A stretch of 64,000 bases of DNA from positions 52,875 to 116,874 of the forward strand of contig CAZCRT010000004.1 of assembly GCA_964501185.1 (NCBI GenBank), read 5' to 3'. Below are positions 18,197 to 27,300 of the stretch, in pieces. Numbering within the stretch: the first letter of the stretch is position 1; each line of letters opens with the position of its first letter. A model generated the notes under the pieces. The model did no database searches. It saw only the letters and a program-made list of their open reading frames with translations, and was not told the DNA's origin. Origin of the DNA: BS150m-G50 sp964501185 [NCBI: uncultured Bacteroidia bacterium]. GTDB lineage: Bacteria > CAIWAD01 > BS150m-G50. The position numbers were made by a program, and so were the translations under genes.

Positions 18197-20368
18197 TCAA
18201 TCAACCCTCACCGCACTGACTTTATAGAAACCACTGTTGTCCCCAACAGCAGCTGACACCCGAAATGAACTGACAGCTGTTTGTCCAAGCAGGTTCGCCG
18301 GCTCAACGGGGAATAGTGGATCGTCACCAGCGTAAACAGCATAGTGATCGATGATAATCAGGTTTCCCTGTGTGTCAACTGTTACCGGATCCCACTCCAA
18401 TACAACATCCAATCCATCGATATACAGCGTCAGGTTTTCCGGAGCCAACGGTGGTGCACCACCCAGAAGTTCATAAATACGATCTATTACAAGTTGTGGC
18501 TGGTGACCAAAAAATGGTAAGTCAACAGTTCCCGACTGGTCAATTATGAATCCCCGACCAAATGGTAAACCTGTTTGTGGTTGTTCATAAAGTGTGTCAA
18601 TTGAACCATCGACATCATAGAGGAAACTTCCGCGCAGGAAGTTGTTATCCCAGAAATGTTGTGTCCATTGCAGTGATTCATTGTGGCTGTCACCAGGGTT
18701 AAACACAGCTACAAAAACCTGGTCGTTATCCTCAAACTCCCTGATGATACTGTTCTGCATATCCGCGACCGCGGGTGTGCAGGCCGGTCACCAGCTGCCA
18801 TAGGCCTGGAACCACACTACTTTTCCCAGCTGTTCTGAGAGGGTAAATGAATCCCAGCTATAGACACCTGTCTGATGATCACGGCTGTATAGTGGTAGTG
18901 TAAAATCGGTGGCCAGGTCTCCGGGATCCAGGTAATCAGTATCACCAAAAAGCTGAATTGGATATGGACTTTCGTCCGGGTCGTTGGAGTGTATACGCAC
19001 CATGCCACTGCTCTGAGCCTGCGAACCATTGTAACTGATATGGAACTCGATTGTATCTCCGGGTGCAACAGTTGCCGGCAAGAGGTCAGTGCTGAATGAA
19101 GGAGGTTGCACATTAGCACCGGTGATCTGCAAATCTGTCGCTCCATTATTCCAGAGGATAGCGGAGATAGACTCTCCCGCCGGATGAAAGCGAACCCGTT
19201 GAGGGATGCAGCAAATATCCGGTTGAACAGCTGTATCGAAATCAACCAGTTCATAAACATCCATACTGTTCCAGTTAGCACACAGCAGAAGACTACTCTC
19301 AGCGGTGCCGATAGCGCCACAGAGCCGCAGGCGTGCATTAATGCCACGTCTCCCCATCAGCTTACCGGTAACAACCTGATACTCACTATCTATTTCCTGA
19401 AGAATCACTACCCCGTGGATGGTCGATACAGCCAGCTTATCCTCAATCCAGGTAAAAGAACGAGCGACACCACCTGTGGCAATCATAGTGCGACTGGAGA
19501 GATCAGCCCCGTCATAGACTGCAACACCGGCAGCACCTGCAGCCAGGAAAACCTTTCCGTCGCGACAGGCTACATCTTCAGCCGTACCGATGGCAGTTGT
19601 CATTGTTTCACCGGCAACCAGTACCGGATCATCCGGGTTGGAAATGTCTACAACTTTCAGACCACCGGCTCCGTCTGCAACGTACGCTGTATCACCCACA
19701 ACAGAGATGGCAAAAGCATCTACAAACCCTTCCTGGAGCTGACCTGCGAGATATGGGGTTTCAGGATCTGTGATGTTGTAAACATGTATACCACCACTAT
19801 GAGCAGCGACATAGAGGTGTTCACCGGATATCGTCATCTTCTCCAGAAAAGTATCAGTTGAGCTGACGATGGCAACCTGAGCAAGTGTATTGCCATCAAT
19901 TCTGACAACAGCAAAACCTGCTTCATGGTTTTCACCAGTACCATTCAGGTTTACAAAAAGGTAATTCTGCTGATACAGGTATACTTCACGGGCATTCAAA
20001 CCGGTCAACCTGTGAAGCAAACTGTCAGATCCTTCTGGAGTAAGCGAAGACCTCTCGACCAACACCAGTCCCTGATTGCCACCGATTACAAGCCTGTCAC
20101 CGCTTACTTCGATGACACTCAGCAGGTGGTCCGGATAATTGGGGTTGCAGTGATAGCGATAACGGTATTCAAGAATCATCTCCTGATCACGTTGTTGAGT
20201 CCTGTTATCGGAAGGTGATGATTGCAGAGTGAAAGGCTCATACTCATTTTGAGAAAACAGGATTGCATTACTGAGTGGCTCAGCGCTGCTGCTTAATACA
20301 GCAAGCAATAATAGAGGAATCACAAGTCGACTACTCATTTTCATCATCATATACGTGAAAAGGATCAT
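18197..20368 (-). CDS. Predicted selenoprotein: secreted beta-propeller with TlpA-like thioredoxin domain (UxxC) and FN3-like tail
   Basis: The reading frame runs through one in-frame TGA (18790-18788) for about 723 residues. A signal peptide is followed by LVIVD-type propeller repeats (about residues 60-360, such as GGLKVVDISNPDDPVLVAG), an Ig-like domain (about 380-475, ending RIHSNDPDESPYPIQLFG), a TlpA/thioredoxin domain (about 485-625) and an FN3-like C-terminus. The TGA is at residue 527 in W-[TGA]-P-A-C-TPAV, precisely where thioredoxins have WCxxC. Both sides form one continuous thioredoxin fold in the same frame, so selenocysteine is far more likely than frameshift or split genes. 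GGAGGAGG before the ATG at 20368 sets the start. Sec machinery is not in the window; without it the product would be truncated before the redox site. Confidence 0.82.
18755..18790 (-). promoter_or_regulatory. UGA codon and candidate bacterial SECIS hairpin
   Basis: On the minus strand, UGA (18790-18788) is followed after five bases by a 28-nt hairpin (18782-18755). The lower stem is CTGCA/TGCAG, then a 3x3 internal loop, then upper stem CCGC/GCGG with apical loop GGTC (18770-18767). The GU in the loop lies about 20 bases downstream of the UGA, as in known bacterial SECIS elements, and GGUC resembles the loop of E. coli fdhF. The fold was made by eye. Confidence 0.7.
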
Positions 20369-20460
20369 GCCCTCCTCCATACATAAAATAATCGTAACAT
20401 TACTATCGACAGCATCGGGTTACAGAATCAGCAACAGCTGGAATCACTATCCCGGACAAC

Positions 20461-20497
20461 AAAGGGCGCTCCCGATATATCGGGAACGCCCTTCTCA
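20461..20497 (-). terminator. Terminator-like hairpin between two secreted-protein genes
   Basis: A near-perfect palindrome, GGGCG-T-TCCCGATATATCGGGA-G-CGCCC on the minus strand, lies about 50 bases after the stop of the lamin-tail gene. The following tract is only TTTGTTGT, so termination may be modest. Confidence 0.65.
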
Positions 20498-20544
20498 AAT
20501 ATAGCTACTCGTCTGCTCTAGTCAGCAGGTTGTCTGACAGTCTC

Positions 20545-23500
20545 CTAATTCAACGCAACCACCTGGAAGAACATGTAGCCGGTTGAGGCCAGTGTGTAAG
20601 TAGTAGCACCACCGGTCAGTGTTCCGGCATCCCAGCCACTGTATGGATCACTACTGACATGAACGCGATAGTCTGTTGCACCATCAACAGGGTCCCAGCT
20701 CAGCTGAGCGTTGCCACCGGTGTAGGTGATGTTGACCACCGGAGCATCCAGCCCGGCACAACCGACGATATCACCTGCTTCACGCGGTTCAATCTTATAA
20801 GCGCCATAAGCGTAGTCCAGAGCACCCTGGACCAGTTCAAAGCACTCATCAAGCGTTGGCAGATATGGGAACATCAGGTCATTAACCATGCCAAAATTTG
20901 GACCATCGCTGATTTCCCATTCACCATAACTATCCGCCTCGACAGAACAGGTGACATTCTCAACACCGACGAGAACACCTTCGTAATCCTCCACATAAAT
21001 TGTGGGAATCGTACCTATTGTTGGCGCAAAGAGTGGATTGCCACTTGAAAGGATGGTGTAGTCGGCGGAAGATGCTATTGCCAGTTCGGTCAGATTGTAG
21101 TATTCGGCAACCGTACCGGTAATCTCGATCTCATCACCTACGGCCAGGCCATCATTAGCACCGTAGACATAGAGACCGTTCCAGGCACCTTCAGCATCAT
21201 GCATGAAGAAAGCGTAGGTGCTGACCAGACCGTATACGATACCACTGGTAGTAACTTCCTGATCCATGTAAGGAGAATCGGCAGGATCAGCAATAGTATA
21301 CTGAATGTCGTAGATTGTTACTACAGGGGGTTCCGTTCCCATGCCCAGGTCGTCCAGATTACGGGGGGAGAGATTATAGCCCTCAGTCCAGGGTAGAGTG
21401 TTATCATACTGACTGATTACACCAACCAGATCGAAGGGGGCCGCAGGGGCTGCAGAACCATCGATATTAGTATCACGGTCAATGTACATGGCAAAGGTCT
21501 CTTCACCCTGTTGAACGGTAACTGTAGCGTAGTCCCCTTCAGCCGGCCAGTTCTCAGGATCGACCAGTGTGACACCCTCAACCAGGAACAGCTGTGCTTC
21601 ATAAGACTCAGGGGCGAGATTCAGATCTGCCAGAGTGATGGTAACAGGTGTCGGTTCACCTGCAAATCCGATATCATTGATGAGAACTGAGTTCGTTACC
21701 TGGGTCAGGCCGTTGTAAGCACCGACGATACCGATCACTTCAACCTCGTCACCGATTACCAGTTCAGTATCATCACCGAAGACACCACCATGAAAAGCAA
21801 CACTGCCGGTTGCGTGTGTCAGATATGCGGGGCCACTGTCACCAAACTCATGGGCAACAGAAAGCACACCACAGATCATAACAGCCTGGCCATCCATCAA
21901 CGGTACACCATCAACGTCATTGGCGCGAATATCGGCAATATCAGCACAGGTGTAACTGTCGATGACATTGTATACATATGTTTCACTGGTGGAAGTATCA
22001 CCCTCTGGTGTGTCTGTAGCTTCTAAGTAATACTCGACCAGCGAACCGTCAGGCTGCATGGGGATAACAGCACTGTAGTCATCACCGTCTACTGTCATCA
22101 AAACAGGCGGTTGTGGAACGCTATCTACACTGTAGTAGAGATCCACATGATCAACAAGGTTATCGTCAATAACTGTTGCAGTTACTGTGACATCATCAGC
22201 ACTGGTCGGAAGCAGTGGCAGGTGATAGATATTGGAAATTGCAGGTGGGAGATTGCCACCGCCACATGGTTCTATCTCATCAAGACTGCGAGGATTAAGC
22301 TTATAACTGCCATAAGCGTAGTAGTTCAAACCCTGTATATCATAACACTGATCCAGTATGGGTGTGTAAGGCGTAAACCAGTCATCAACATCACCTGTGT
22401 CAACACCATCTGTGACCTGCCATACACCATAGCCATCAGGCAAAGCGCTGCAGGTAACACCCTCTACTCTTACCAGCATAGATTCATACGGCTCGTCAAG
22501 AGCTACACCGAGGTCGTTCAGTACCGGCTCGTAGGGAGTATTACCGCTGGAATTTATTACAAAGAAACCACCTGCGAGCAGTATCTCTGTCTGGCCATAA
22601 TACTCTTCCACCTCACCTGTAACTGTAACTTCATCATTCAGAGCAACCAGACTGTCACCATAAACCTGAATACCGGACCAGGGTGTGTCAGCATCCTGTA
22701 AAAAGAAACTGCCACTTCCTGATGTGCCGATGGCGGTGACGATACCGGTGATGGTTACAACAGTTCCATCCATCAGTGAAGGATAAGTTCCATCATCACC
22801 GGGAACAGTTGTGTACTGGATATCGTAAATGGAATATGTCGGAATATCCACGACTGTGTAGATAATCGGACCATGAGTTGTAGTCTGGTCCATGTCGTCC
22901 GTGGCTTCAATACGCCAGGTGACAACTGCGCCACCTGCCTGGGCGGGAATCATCTCACTGTAGATGTCACCGGCAGCACTCATTGCCAGGGTGTTTTCCG
23001 GGCCGCCATCTACATCATAGATAAGATTAACATCAACCAGGGTACGTACTTCAGGATCGGTAACAGTAGCACTGATATCTACGTCGTCACTACTGCCGGG
23101 GTTACTCGGATTCTGCGTTACATCGCTGATAACCGGGAAACCTACCAGGCTGTTTGGAGATCGGGGTGTACCATAGTCACCGAGACCATAGGTGTAAGTA
23201 ATCTCCTCATACCAGCTGGAACCTACATTATTGTTATCATACTGATCACTTAGGAGAGCCATACTGGCACCGTTAGGATCAGGGAAAGTAGCACCGTTAT
23301 CATACCAGACTTCATCGATAATTGTTTCACCGTCACCATCGATGATGATTACTTCATCGACACTGTTGCCGAGGTAGTAACCACCCGGATAGACATAATC
23401 CACAGTCGGCAGGCCACCGTTGGTCGAAGGATCACCATTGTTGGACAACAATGCATAGCTGCCTGCATCCACAGGAACATCCACTGCAATGACAAAAGTG

Positions 23501-23706
23501 TTTCCACCACCATCTTCTGTAAAAGTAAGACCGTTAAGGTTGACGGTTCCATCAGTAGCATTGTAGAGCTCAAACCACTCACCATTTGCGTCACTGACAG
23601 CGGCGGGATTCTGCATGATTTCTGTAATTACCAGGTCGCCCGGTTCAAGCGCCAGGGCAAGTGAAACTGTAAACAGTACAAGTAGACTCGATGTGAGTTT
23701 ACGCAT
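20545..23706 (-). CDS. Large secreted protein with lamin-tail, Ig-like, OB-fold and FN3 domains
   Basis: The 1053-residue protein has an N-terminal signal peptide (about residues 1-19). Next comes a lamin-tail domain (LVITEIMQNP, NGEWFELYN, LTFTEDGG). Ig-like segments (about 190-285 and 485-580) alternate with three OB-fold modules of the kind attached to extracellular nucleases (about 290-470, 585-790 and 800-980), each with a YDIQYT or similar start, a GTVVTITGIV-type strand and an SGNTPYEP-like stretch. An FN3-like domain (VQLSWDPVDGATDYRVHVSS-type) closes it, ending FFQVVALN. No nuclease catalytic domain is seen, so it may be a surface or matrix protein. GGAGGAATC precedes the ATG. Confidence 0.85.
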   Translation of the reverse strand: MRKLTSSLLVLFTVSLALALEPGDLVITEIMQNPAAVSDANGEWFELYNATDGTVNLNGLTFTEDGGGNTFVIAVDVPVDAGSYALLSNNGDPSTNGGLPTVDYVYPGGYYLGNSVDEVIIIDGDGETIIDEVWYDNGATFPDPNGASMALLSDQYDNNNVGSSWYEEITYTYGLGDYGTPRSPNSLVGFPVISDVTQNPSNPGSSDDVDISATVTDPEVRTLVDVNLIYDVDGGPENTLAMSAAGDIYSEMIPAQAGGAVVTWRIEATDDMDQTTTHGPIIYTVVDIPTYSIYDIQYTTVPGDDGTYPSLMDGTVVTITGIVTAIGTSGSGSFFLQDADTPWSGIQVYGDSLVALNDEVTVTGEVEEYYGQTEILLAGGFFVINSSGNTPYEPVLNDLGVALDEPYESMLVRVEGVTCSALPDGYGVWQVTDGVDTGDVDDWFTPYTPILDQCYDIQGLNYYAYGSYKLNPRSLDEIEPCGGGNLPPAISNIYHLPLLPTSADDVTVTATVIDDNLVDHVDLYYSVDSVPQPPVLMTVDGDDYSAVIPMQPDGSLVEYYLEATDTPEGDTSTSETYVYNVIDSYTCADIADIRANDVDGVPLMDGQAVMICGVLSVAHEFGDSGPAYLTHATGSVAFHGGVFGDDTELVIGDEVEVIGIVGAYNGLTQVTNSVLINDIGFAGEPTPVTITLADLNLAPESYEAQLFLVEGVTLVDPENWPAEGDYATVTVQQGEETFAMYIDRDTNIDGSAAPAAPFDLVGVISQYDNTLPWTEGYNLSPRNLDDLGMGTEPPVVTIYDIQYTIADPADSPYMDQEVTTSGIVYGLVSTYAFFMHDAEGAWNGLYVYGANDGLAVGDEIEITGTVAEYYNLTELAIASSADYTILSSGNPLFAPTIGTIPTIYVEDYEGVLVGVENVTCSVEADSYGEWEISDGPNFGMVNDLMFPYLPTLDECFELVQGALDYAYGAYKIEPREAGDIVGCAGLDAPVVNITYTGGNAQLSWDPVDGATDYRVHVSSDPYSGWDAGTLTGGATTYTLASTGYMFFQVVALN

Positions 23707-24164
23707 GATTCCTCCAGAAGTTTAAAGTTATGTGATTTATCGTAAAAATGTGAAATTGTAAGTGAGTGTTATTTATACAGAGTATCAAGTTCATTAACAG
23801 TTCGACAGCAAGAATCAAGCCGAAACCTGTAACTTCCTAATGCTATATATTACAATAACATACCTTCCCTATTATTATCAAATGTCAGAGTATTGCCCAG
23901 AATTATACTCCTGATTACATATGTTATTGTTATTGCAGCATATGCAACTGTACAATATCTATCGCTTCTTACAATCAGAGATGTTACCTGTAGCCGACTG
24001 AATACAATTCAGCTGGTCGAACAGGAACCCGGAGGTAGATAGCAGTAGAGCGCTGCCTGTTGACACTTTTACCGGATAGAACTACTTTCATGGAACTACC
24101 AGACTGAATTTCAGATACTATGCGAATCGGTCACAACTTCACAACTAATAGAGGAGATTGCATA
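23707..24164. other. AT-rich divergent intergenic region
   Basis: This 458-base stretch separates the divergent lamin-tail and propeller-like genes. It is visibly AT-richer than its surroundings and has no supported coding region. Near its right end is a good sigma-70-type promoter for the plus-strand gene (separate entry). A promoter for the minus-strand gene is expected near 23760-23800 (a TATAAA is present) but is not convincing. Confidence 0.6.
24060..24088 (+). promoter_or_regulatory. Sigma-70-type promoter for the 24165 gene
   Basis: TTGACA (24060-24065) and TACTTT (24083-24088) are separated by exactly 17 bases. A start near 24095 would leave a leader of about 70 bases before the ATG at 24165. 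Confidence 0.6.
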
Positions 24165-24962
24165 ATGAGAGTCAAAGTTACATCAGCTGTCTTCATGATT
24201 CTGCTTCTGCTGCCTTCTCTGGTTTCTGGAAACTGGGAGTTCGAAACGATAGACTCTGAAGGGCTTGTTGGAGGGTATGTTGATCTGCTCTTCGACTCCC
24301 AGGGGAATCAGCATGTTGCATATCGTGACTACGGAAACGATGATGTCAGGTACGCATACCGGGATGGTACGAGTTGGCTGATAGAGATTGTTGACAGTGA
24401 AGGAGATGTGGGCAGTTTCTTGAGTCTCGCTCTGGACGCCGAAGACCATCCCCATATCGCTTACTATGAGGATACTGGCGACTATACAGGAAACCTGAAG
24501 TATGCCCACTGGAACGGTGATTCCTGGTCTATTGAGACAGTTGATTCCGGTGAAGATTGTGGCACAGATACTGCTATTGATATTGACTCTAACGGCTATC
24601 CTCATATCTCATACGCCGATAACAGCAACGCCCATCTCAGATATGCGCGCTGGGCTGGAAGTGTCTGGCATCTGGAGACAGTCGACGACGGCAATTATGT
24701 AGGTTTCTATGGTGACATGGTCCTCGATACAGACGATCAGGCTCACATCTGCTATCGAAACAATGAATCGGGAAATCTGAAGTATGCTGAGTGGGACGGT
24801 TTTGAGTGGCAGATCCAGACTGTAGATAGTGAAGGCTCAGTTGGTGCATTCACTTCCATCGCCCTTGATGCTGAACAGAACACGCATATCAGCTACTATG
24901 ACTGGCCTGACAGGTCAACAAACCTGTCAACCGCTGATGTGATACCAGCAGAATCTGGATAG
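24165..24962 (+). CDS. Secreted propeller-like repeat protein, apparently 3'-truncated
   Basis: The roughly 265-residue product has a signal peptide (MRVKVTSAVFMILLLLPSLVSG) followed by five repeats of about 48 residues. Each has the plan W-x-x-E-T-x-D-S/D-EG-x-VG, then LD-x-x-x-x-PHISYYD and a NLKYA or RYAYRDG strand, a pattern of uncharacterised secreted beta-propellers. The start is fixed by AGAGGAG eight bases upstream. The fifth repeat breaks off after ISYYDWPD, and the last dozen residues are simply antisense to the end of the convergent GNAT gene, ending in TAG. The gene is therefore probably a remnant of a longer one. Function is unknown. Confidence 0.75.
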   Translation: MRVKVTSAVFMILLLLPSLVSGNWEFETIDSEGLVGGYVDLLFDSQGNQHVAYRDYGNDDVRYAYRDGTSWLIEIVDSEGDVGSFLSLALDAEDHPHIAYYEDTGDYTGNLKYAHWNGDSWSIETVDSGEDCGTDTAIDIDSNGYPHISYADNSNAHLRYARWAGSVWHLETVDDGNYVGFYGDMVLDTDDQAHICYRNNESGNLKYAEWDGFEWQIQTVDSEGSVGAFTSIALDAEQNTHISYYDWPDRSTNLSTADVIPAESG

Positions 24963-25679
24963 TAAGCTGCAACCGATATTTTGATAATAGGTAAGCAGTT
25001 CTGAAGAAACCTGTATTTCAAACCTGCTGTAGCTGGATTGCTGCAGAAGGTGCAACAGAAAGGTGCCGCCGAGCCTGCTGCCACGCAGTTCAGGCAGTAA
25101 CAGCAATCCTCCTCCCCAGGCACATTCTCCAGTCGGATAGAGAATATCCAGTTTGCCAACTATTTGCTGTTCGCGGAAGAGACCCCAGCACTGGCCATGT
25201 GTGTTAACTGCGTCGAACTGTTGCTGTGGTTTAACTTCACTGACTGCCAGACCCTGCTCCTGCTCAAACAGAGTGAACAGACTACCGACATCATCACTGT
25301 ATTCAATCAGAGGCGAACAATAGAAACCTGAGGGTAGGACCACCGGTTCCTTAGGAGATTGACGCTGGATGTGGTGCAGATGTATCACATCAATAACGGT
25401 AACTGAACTGTGCACAGATAACTCAGCAAGCGGCTTCTCCCAGTCAGGGGGTGCCAGAAGCCAGATACGACTACTGCCGGTTAATTTCTTCAATTCCAGT
25501 TTCAGGCTTTCTGTGGGAAATGCACCCCAACCGAACAGTTGATTGGCGTATCCATACAACACACAGCCCGGTTCATTGCAGATGCAGGAGCCGGAGGGTC
25601 GCAGGCTGGAGAAATAAGTCAGCGGTACCTGTAACGGTGTATCAGCCAGCCAGTCCGGGGGAAAGATCTGAGGATGCAT
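24927..25679 (-). CDS. GNAT-like acetyltransferase family protein
   Basis: The protein has about 250 residues. I do not recognise the N-terminal half, which holds two CxC/C-type cysteines (SGSCICNEPGC). The C-terminal half (about 130-250) looks like a GNAT fold: CWGLFREQQIVGKLDI, then a beta-strand with LLLLPELRGSRLGGTFLLHL resembling the acetyl-CoA-binding R/Q-x-x-G-x-G/A loop, and YYQNIGC near the end. The start at 25679 overlaps the mazG stop by one base (TGATG), so it is translated with mazG and lies in the rlmB-mazG operon. Substrate is unknown. Its last 36 bases are overlapped by the truncated convergent gene. Confidence 0.7.
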   Translation of the reverse strand: MHPQIFPPDWLADTPLQVPLTYFSSLRPSGSCICNEPGCVLYGYANQLFGWGAFPTESLKLELKKLTGSSRIWLLAPPDWEKPLAELSVHSSVTVIDVIHLHHIQRQSPKEPVVLPSGFYCSPLIEYSDDVGSLFTLFEQEQGLAVSEVKPQQQFDAVNTHGQCWGLFREQQIVGKLDILYPTGECAWGGGLLLLPELRGSRLGGTFLLHLLQQSSYSRFEIQVSSELLTYYQNIGCSLLSRFCWYHISG

Positions 25680-26461
25680 CAAGGGGCAGGGGATTTGTGT
25701 TTGGCTTCATTCCAGAGAATATCCATCTCCGTCAGAGTAGCGCTGGCGGGGGAACTACCCTGCTCTGCCAGTCTGTTTTCGATATATTGAAAACGATGCA
25801 TGAATTTGTTTACTGTTCCACGCAACGCATCCTCCGGTGATAGCTTGAGATAACGTGATACATTGACCATGGAGAACAGGAAATCACCCAGTTCGTCCAG
25901 CATTCCATCACGATCACCCTGTTCCAGCCGTTCACGGAACTCACCATATTCCTCGTCAAGCTTCAAAACTGCGCCTTTGATATCATCCCACTCAAAACCA
26001 ACACTGGCTGCTTTCTCCTGAACACGATATGCACGTACCAGTGCCGAAAGACTGCGGGGAACACCACCCAGAACGGAGCGTTTTCCCTCGCGCAGCTTCA
26101 GCTTCTCCCACTGGTTCTCCACCTGATCGGGTGTGGTCAGCCGTTCCCCATCTGCAAATACATGCGGGTGACGGCTGGTAATCTTGTGTGAAATGTGATC
26201 CAGTATATCTGCCATGGTGAACTCTTCAAGTTCGCGGGCCAGTTGTGACTGAAAGACAATGTGAAACAGCAGGTCACCCAGTTCCTCTTTTATCACCGGC
26301 CAGTTTTCATCATCCATGGCATCAATAAGTTCGTAAACCTCTTCCAACAGGTAGACACGTAGTGAATGTATATCCTGTTCCCGGTCCCAGGGGCAACCCT
26401 CAGGACCACGCAGACGGGACATAATCACCAGTAGTTCGCTGAACTGTTCAGCTGCGGACAC
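25679..26461 (-). CDS. mazG: Nucleoside triphosphate pyrophosphohydrolase
   Basis: This 260-residue all-alpha NTP pyrophosphatase hydrolyses NTPs to NMP and pyrophosphate as a housecleaning enzyme. It has two MazG domains. The first has RGPEGCPWDREQDIHSL, EEVYELIDAM and the metal-binding EELGDLLFHIVF. The second has EEYGEFRE and DELGDFLFSMVNVSRYL. The HPHVF segment near residue 100 is also family-typical. The ATG overlaps the stop of the upstream RNA methyltransferase gene by one base, and the downstream GNAT-like gene overlaps in the same way. Confidence 0.94.
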   Translation of the reverse strand: MSAAEQFSELLVIMSRLRGPEGCPWDREQDIHSLRVYLLEEVYELIDAMDDENWPVIKEELGDLLFHIVFQSQLARELEEFTMADILDHISHKITSRHPHVFADGERLTTPDQVENQWEKLKLREGKRSVLGGVPRSLSALVRAYRVQEKAASVGFEWDDIKGAVLKLDEEYGEFRERLEQGDRDGMLDELGDFLFSMVNVSRYLKLSPEDALRGTVNKFMHRFQYIENRLAEQGSSPASATLTEMDILWNEAKHKSPAP

Positions 26462-27195
26462 TATTGAACCTCAATTCTTTGACGTCTGTATTCATAGAGG
26501 ACAATGGCGGTAGAGACAGACACATTCAATGACTCAAACCCACCCGGCATCGGGATCGCAACGAGTGTATCACACAGATTCTTCAGTGTGGTGGAAAGCC
26601 CCTTTCCCTCGCTGCCCAGCATGAGAACTGTTCGATCCGGGAAGGTCGCCTCAGAAAGGGCTACAGTACCATTACCATCCAGACCATACAGGCGGTATTC
26701 ACTTTCCTGCAACATCTCGAAAAGGGCCTGCGGGTGGTCAATCTTCACTACCGGTATTTTCAGAGCGGCCCCCTGACTCACTTTAACCACGGTATTGGTC
26801 AGGCCAACAGCTTTACGAGCAGGAATAATTACCGCCCGCACACCAAAAGCCAGTGCGCTTCGTAGAATCGCACCCAGATTCTGAGGGTCCTGAATTCTAT
26901 CCAGGTAGAGCAGTAGCCCCGCTTCCTCAAGTATCGGTTCAAGATCTTCCATAGTCAGGGTACTGACCGCAGCCAGCTCCAGAGCAACACCCTGGTGCGA
27001 AGAGACCTGTGTGATACGCTTGAGTGCTGCCGGTGGCAGATGTGTTACCGGGATATGAAGCCTGCGCGCCATACGCACAATCTGCAGCAGGCTGCCGGTT
27101 TCCCGGCCCTGTTGAATCAGAAGTCGCTCGCCTTCCTGGTTCTCCTCAAGTGCTTCCCGCACTGCGTTGCGACCTGTAATAAACGTGGCACTCTC
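26461..27195 (-). CDS. rlmB: TrmH/RlmB-family 23S rRNA 2'-O-ribose methyltransferase, start unresolved
   Basis: This SpoU-type SAM methyltransferase has the three family motifs: LDRIQDPQNLGAILRSA, VLMLGSEGKGL and IPMPGGFESLNVSVSTAIVLYE. An N-terminal substrate-binding domain (about 80 residues) precedes them, as in RlmB (G2251). The frame carries a good RlmB-like start, ITGRNAVREALE, but in that frame no ATG, GTG or TTG occurs between the upstream terminator near 27253 and an internal GTG at 27162. The coordinate given begins at an ATT near 27195 and is only nominal. An ATG near 27227 lies in another frame, so a one-base error or frameshift is possible. Confidence 0.75.
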   Translation of the reverse strand, partial: ESATFITGRNAVREALEENQEGERLLIQQGRETGSLLQIVRMARRLHIPVTHLPPAALKRITQVSSHQGVALELAAVSTLTMEDLEPILEEAGLLLYLDRIQDPQNLGAILRSALAFGVRAVIIPARKAVGLTNTVVKVSQGAALKIPVVKIDHPQALFEMLQESEYRLYGLDGNGTVALSEATFPDRTVLMLGSEGKGLSTTLKNLCDTLVAIPMPGGFESLNVSVSTAIVLYEYRRQRIEVQ

Positions 27196-27252
27196 TGATT
27201 GAGTATGCTGTTTGCTCTTCGGGATAGCATCACCCTGATTTGTTAATGTGAT

Positions 27253-27292
27253 ACAATAAAACTGGCAGTATTCCAGGAAACTGCCAGTTCAT
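27253..27292 (-). terminator. Rho-independent terminator after the MmgE/PrpD gene
   Basis: On the minus strand, a 9-bp perfect stem (ACTGGCAGT / ACTGCCAGT) with a ten-base loop is followed by TTTTATTGT. It lies about ten bases after the stop of the MmgE/PrpD gene and isolates rlmB-mazG from it. Confidence 0.85.
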
Positions 27293-27300
27293 TACTGAAA

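Noticed and set aside
18197-18790. Two separate genes, or a frameshift, instead of a selenoprotein
   Set aside because: The two parts lie in exactly the same frame, separated only by one TGA, and together make one thioredoxin domain. The downstream part alone lacks a signal peptide and its first redox residue.
24927-24962. A second Sec codon at the end of the truncated repeat gene
   Set aside because: The stop is TAG, there is no cysteine-type motif near it, and the sequence beyond is the neighbouring GNAT gene in antisense.
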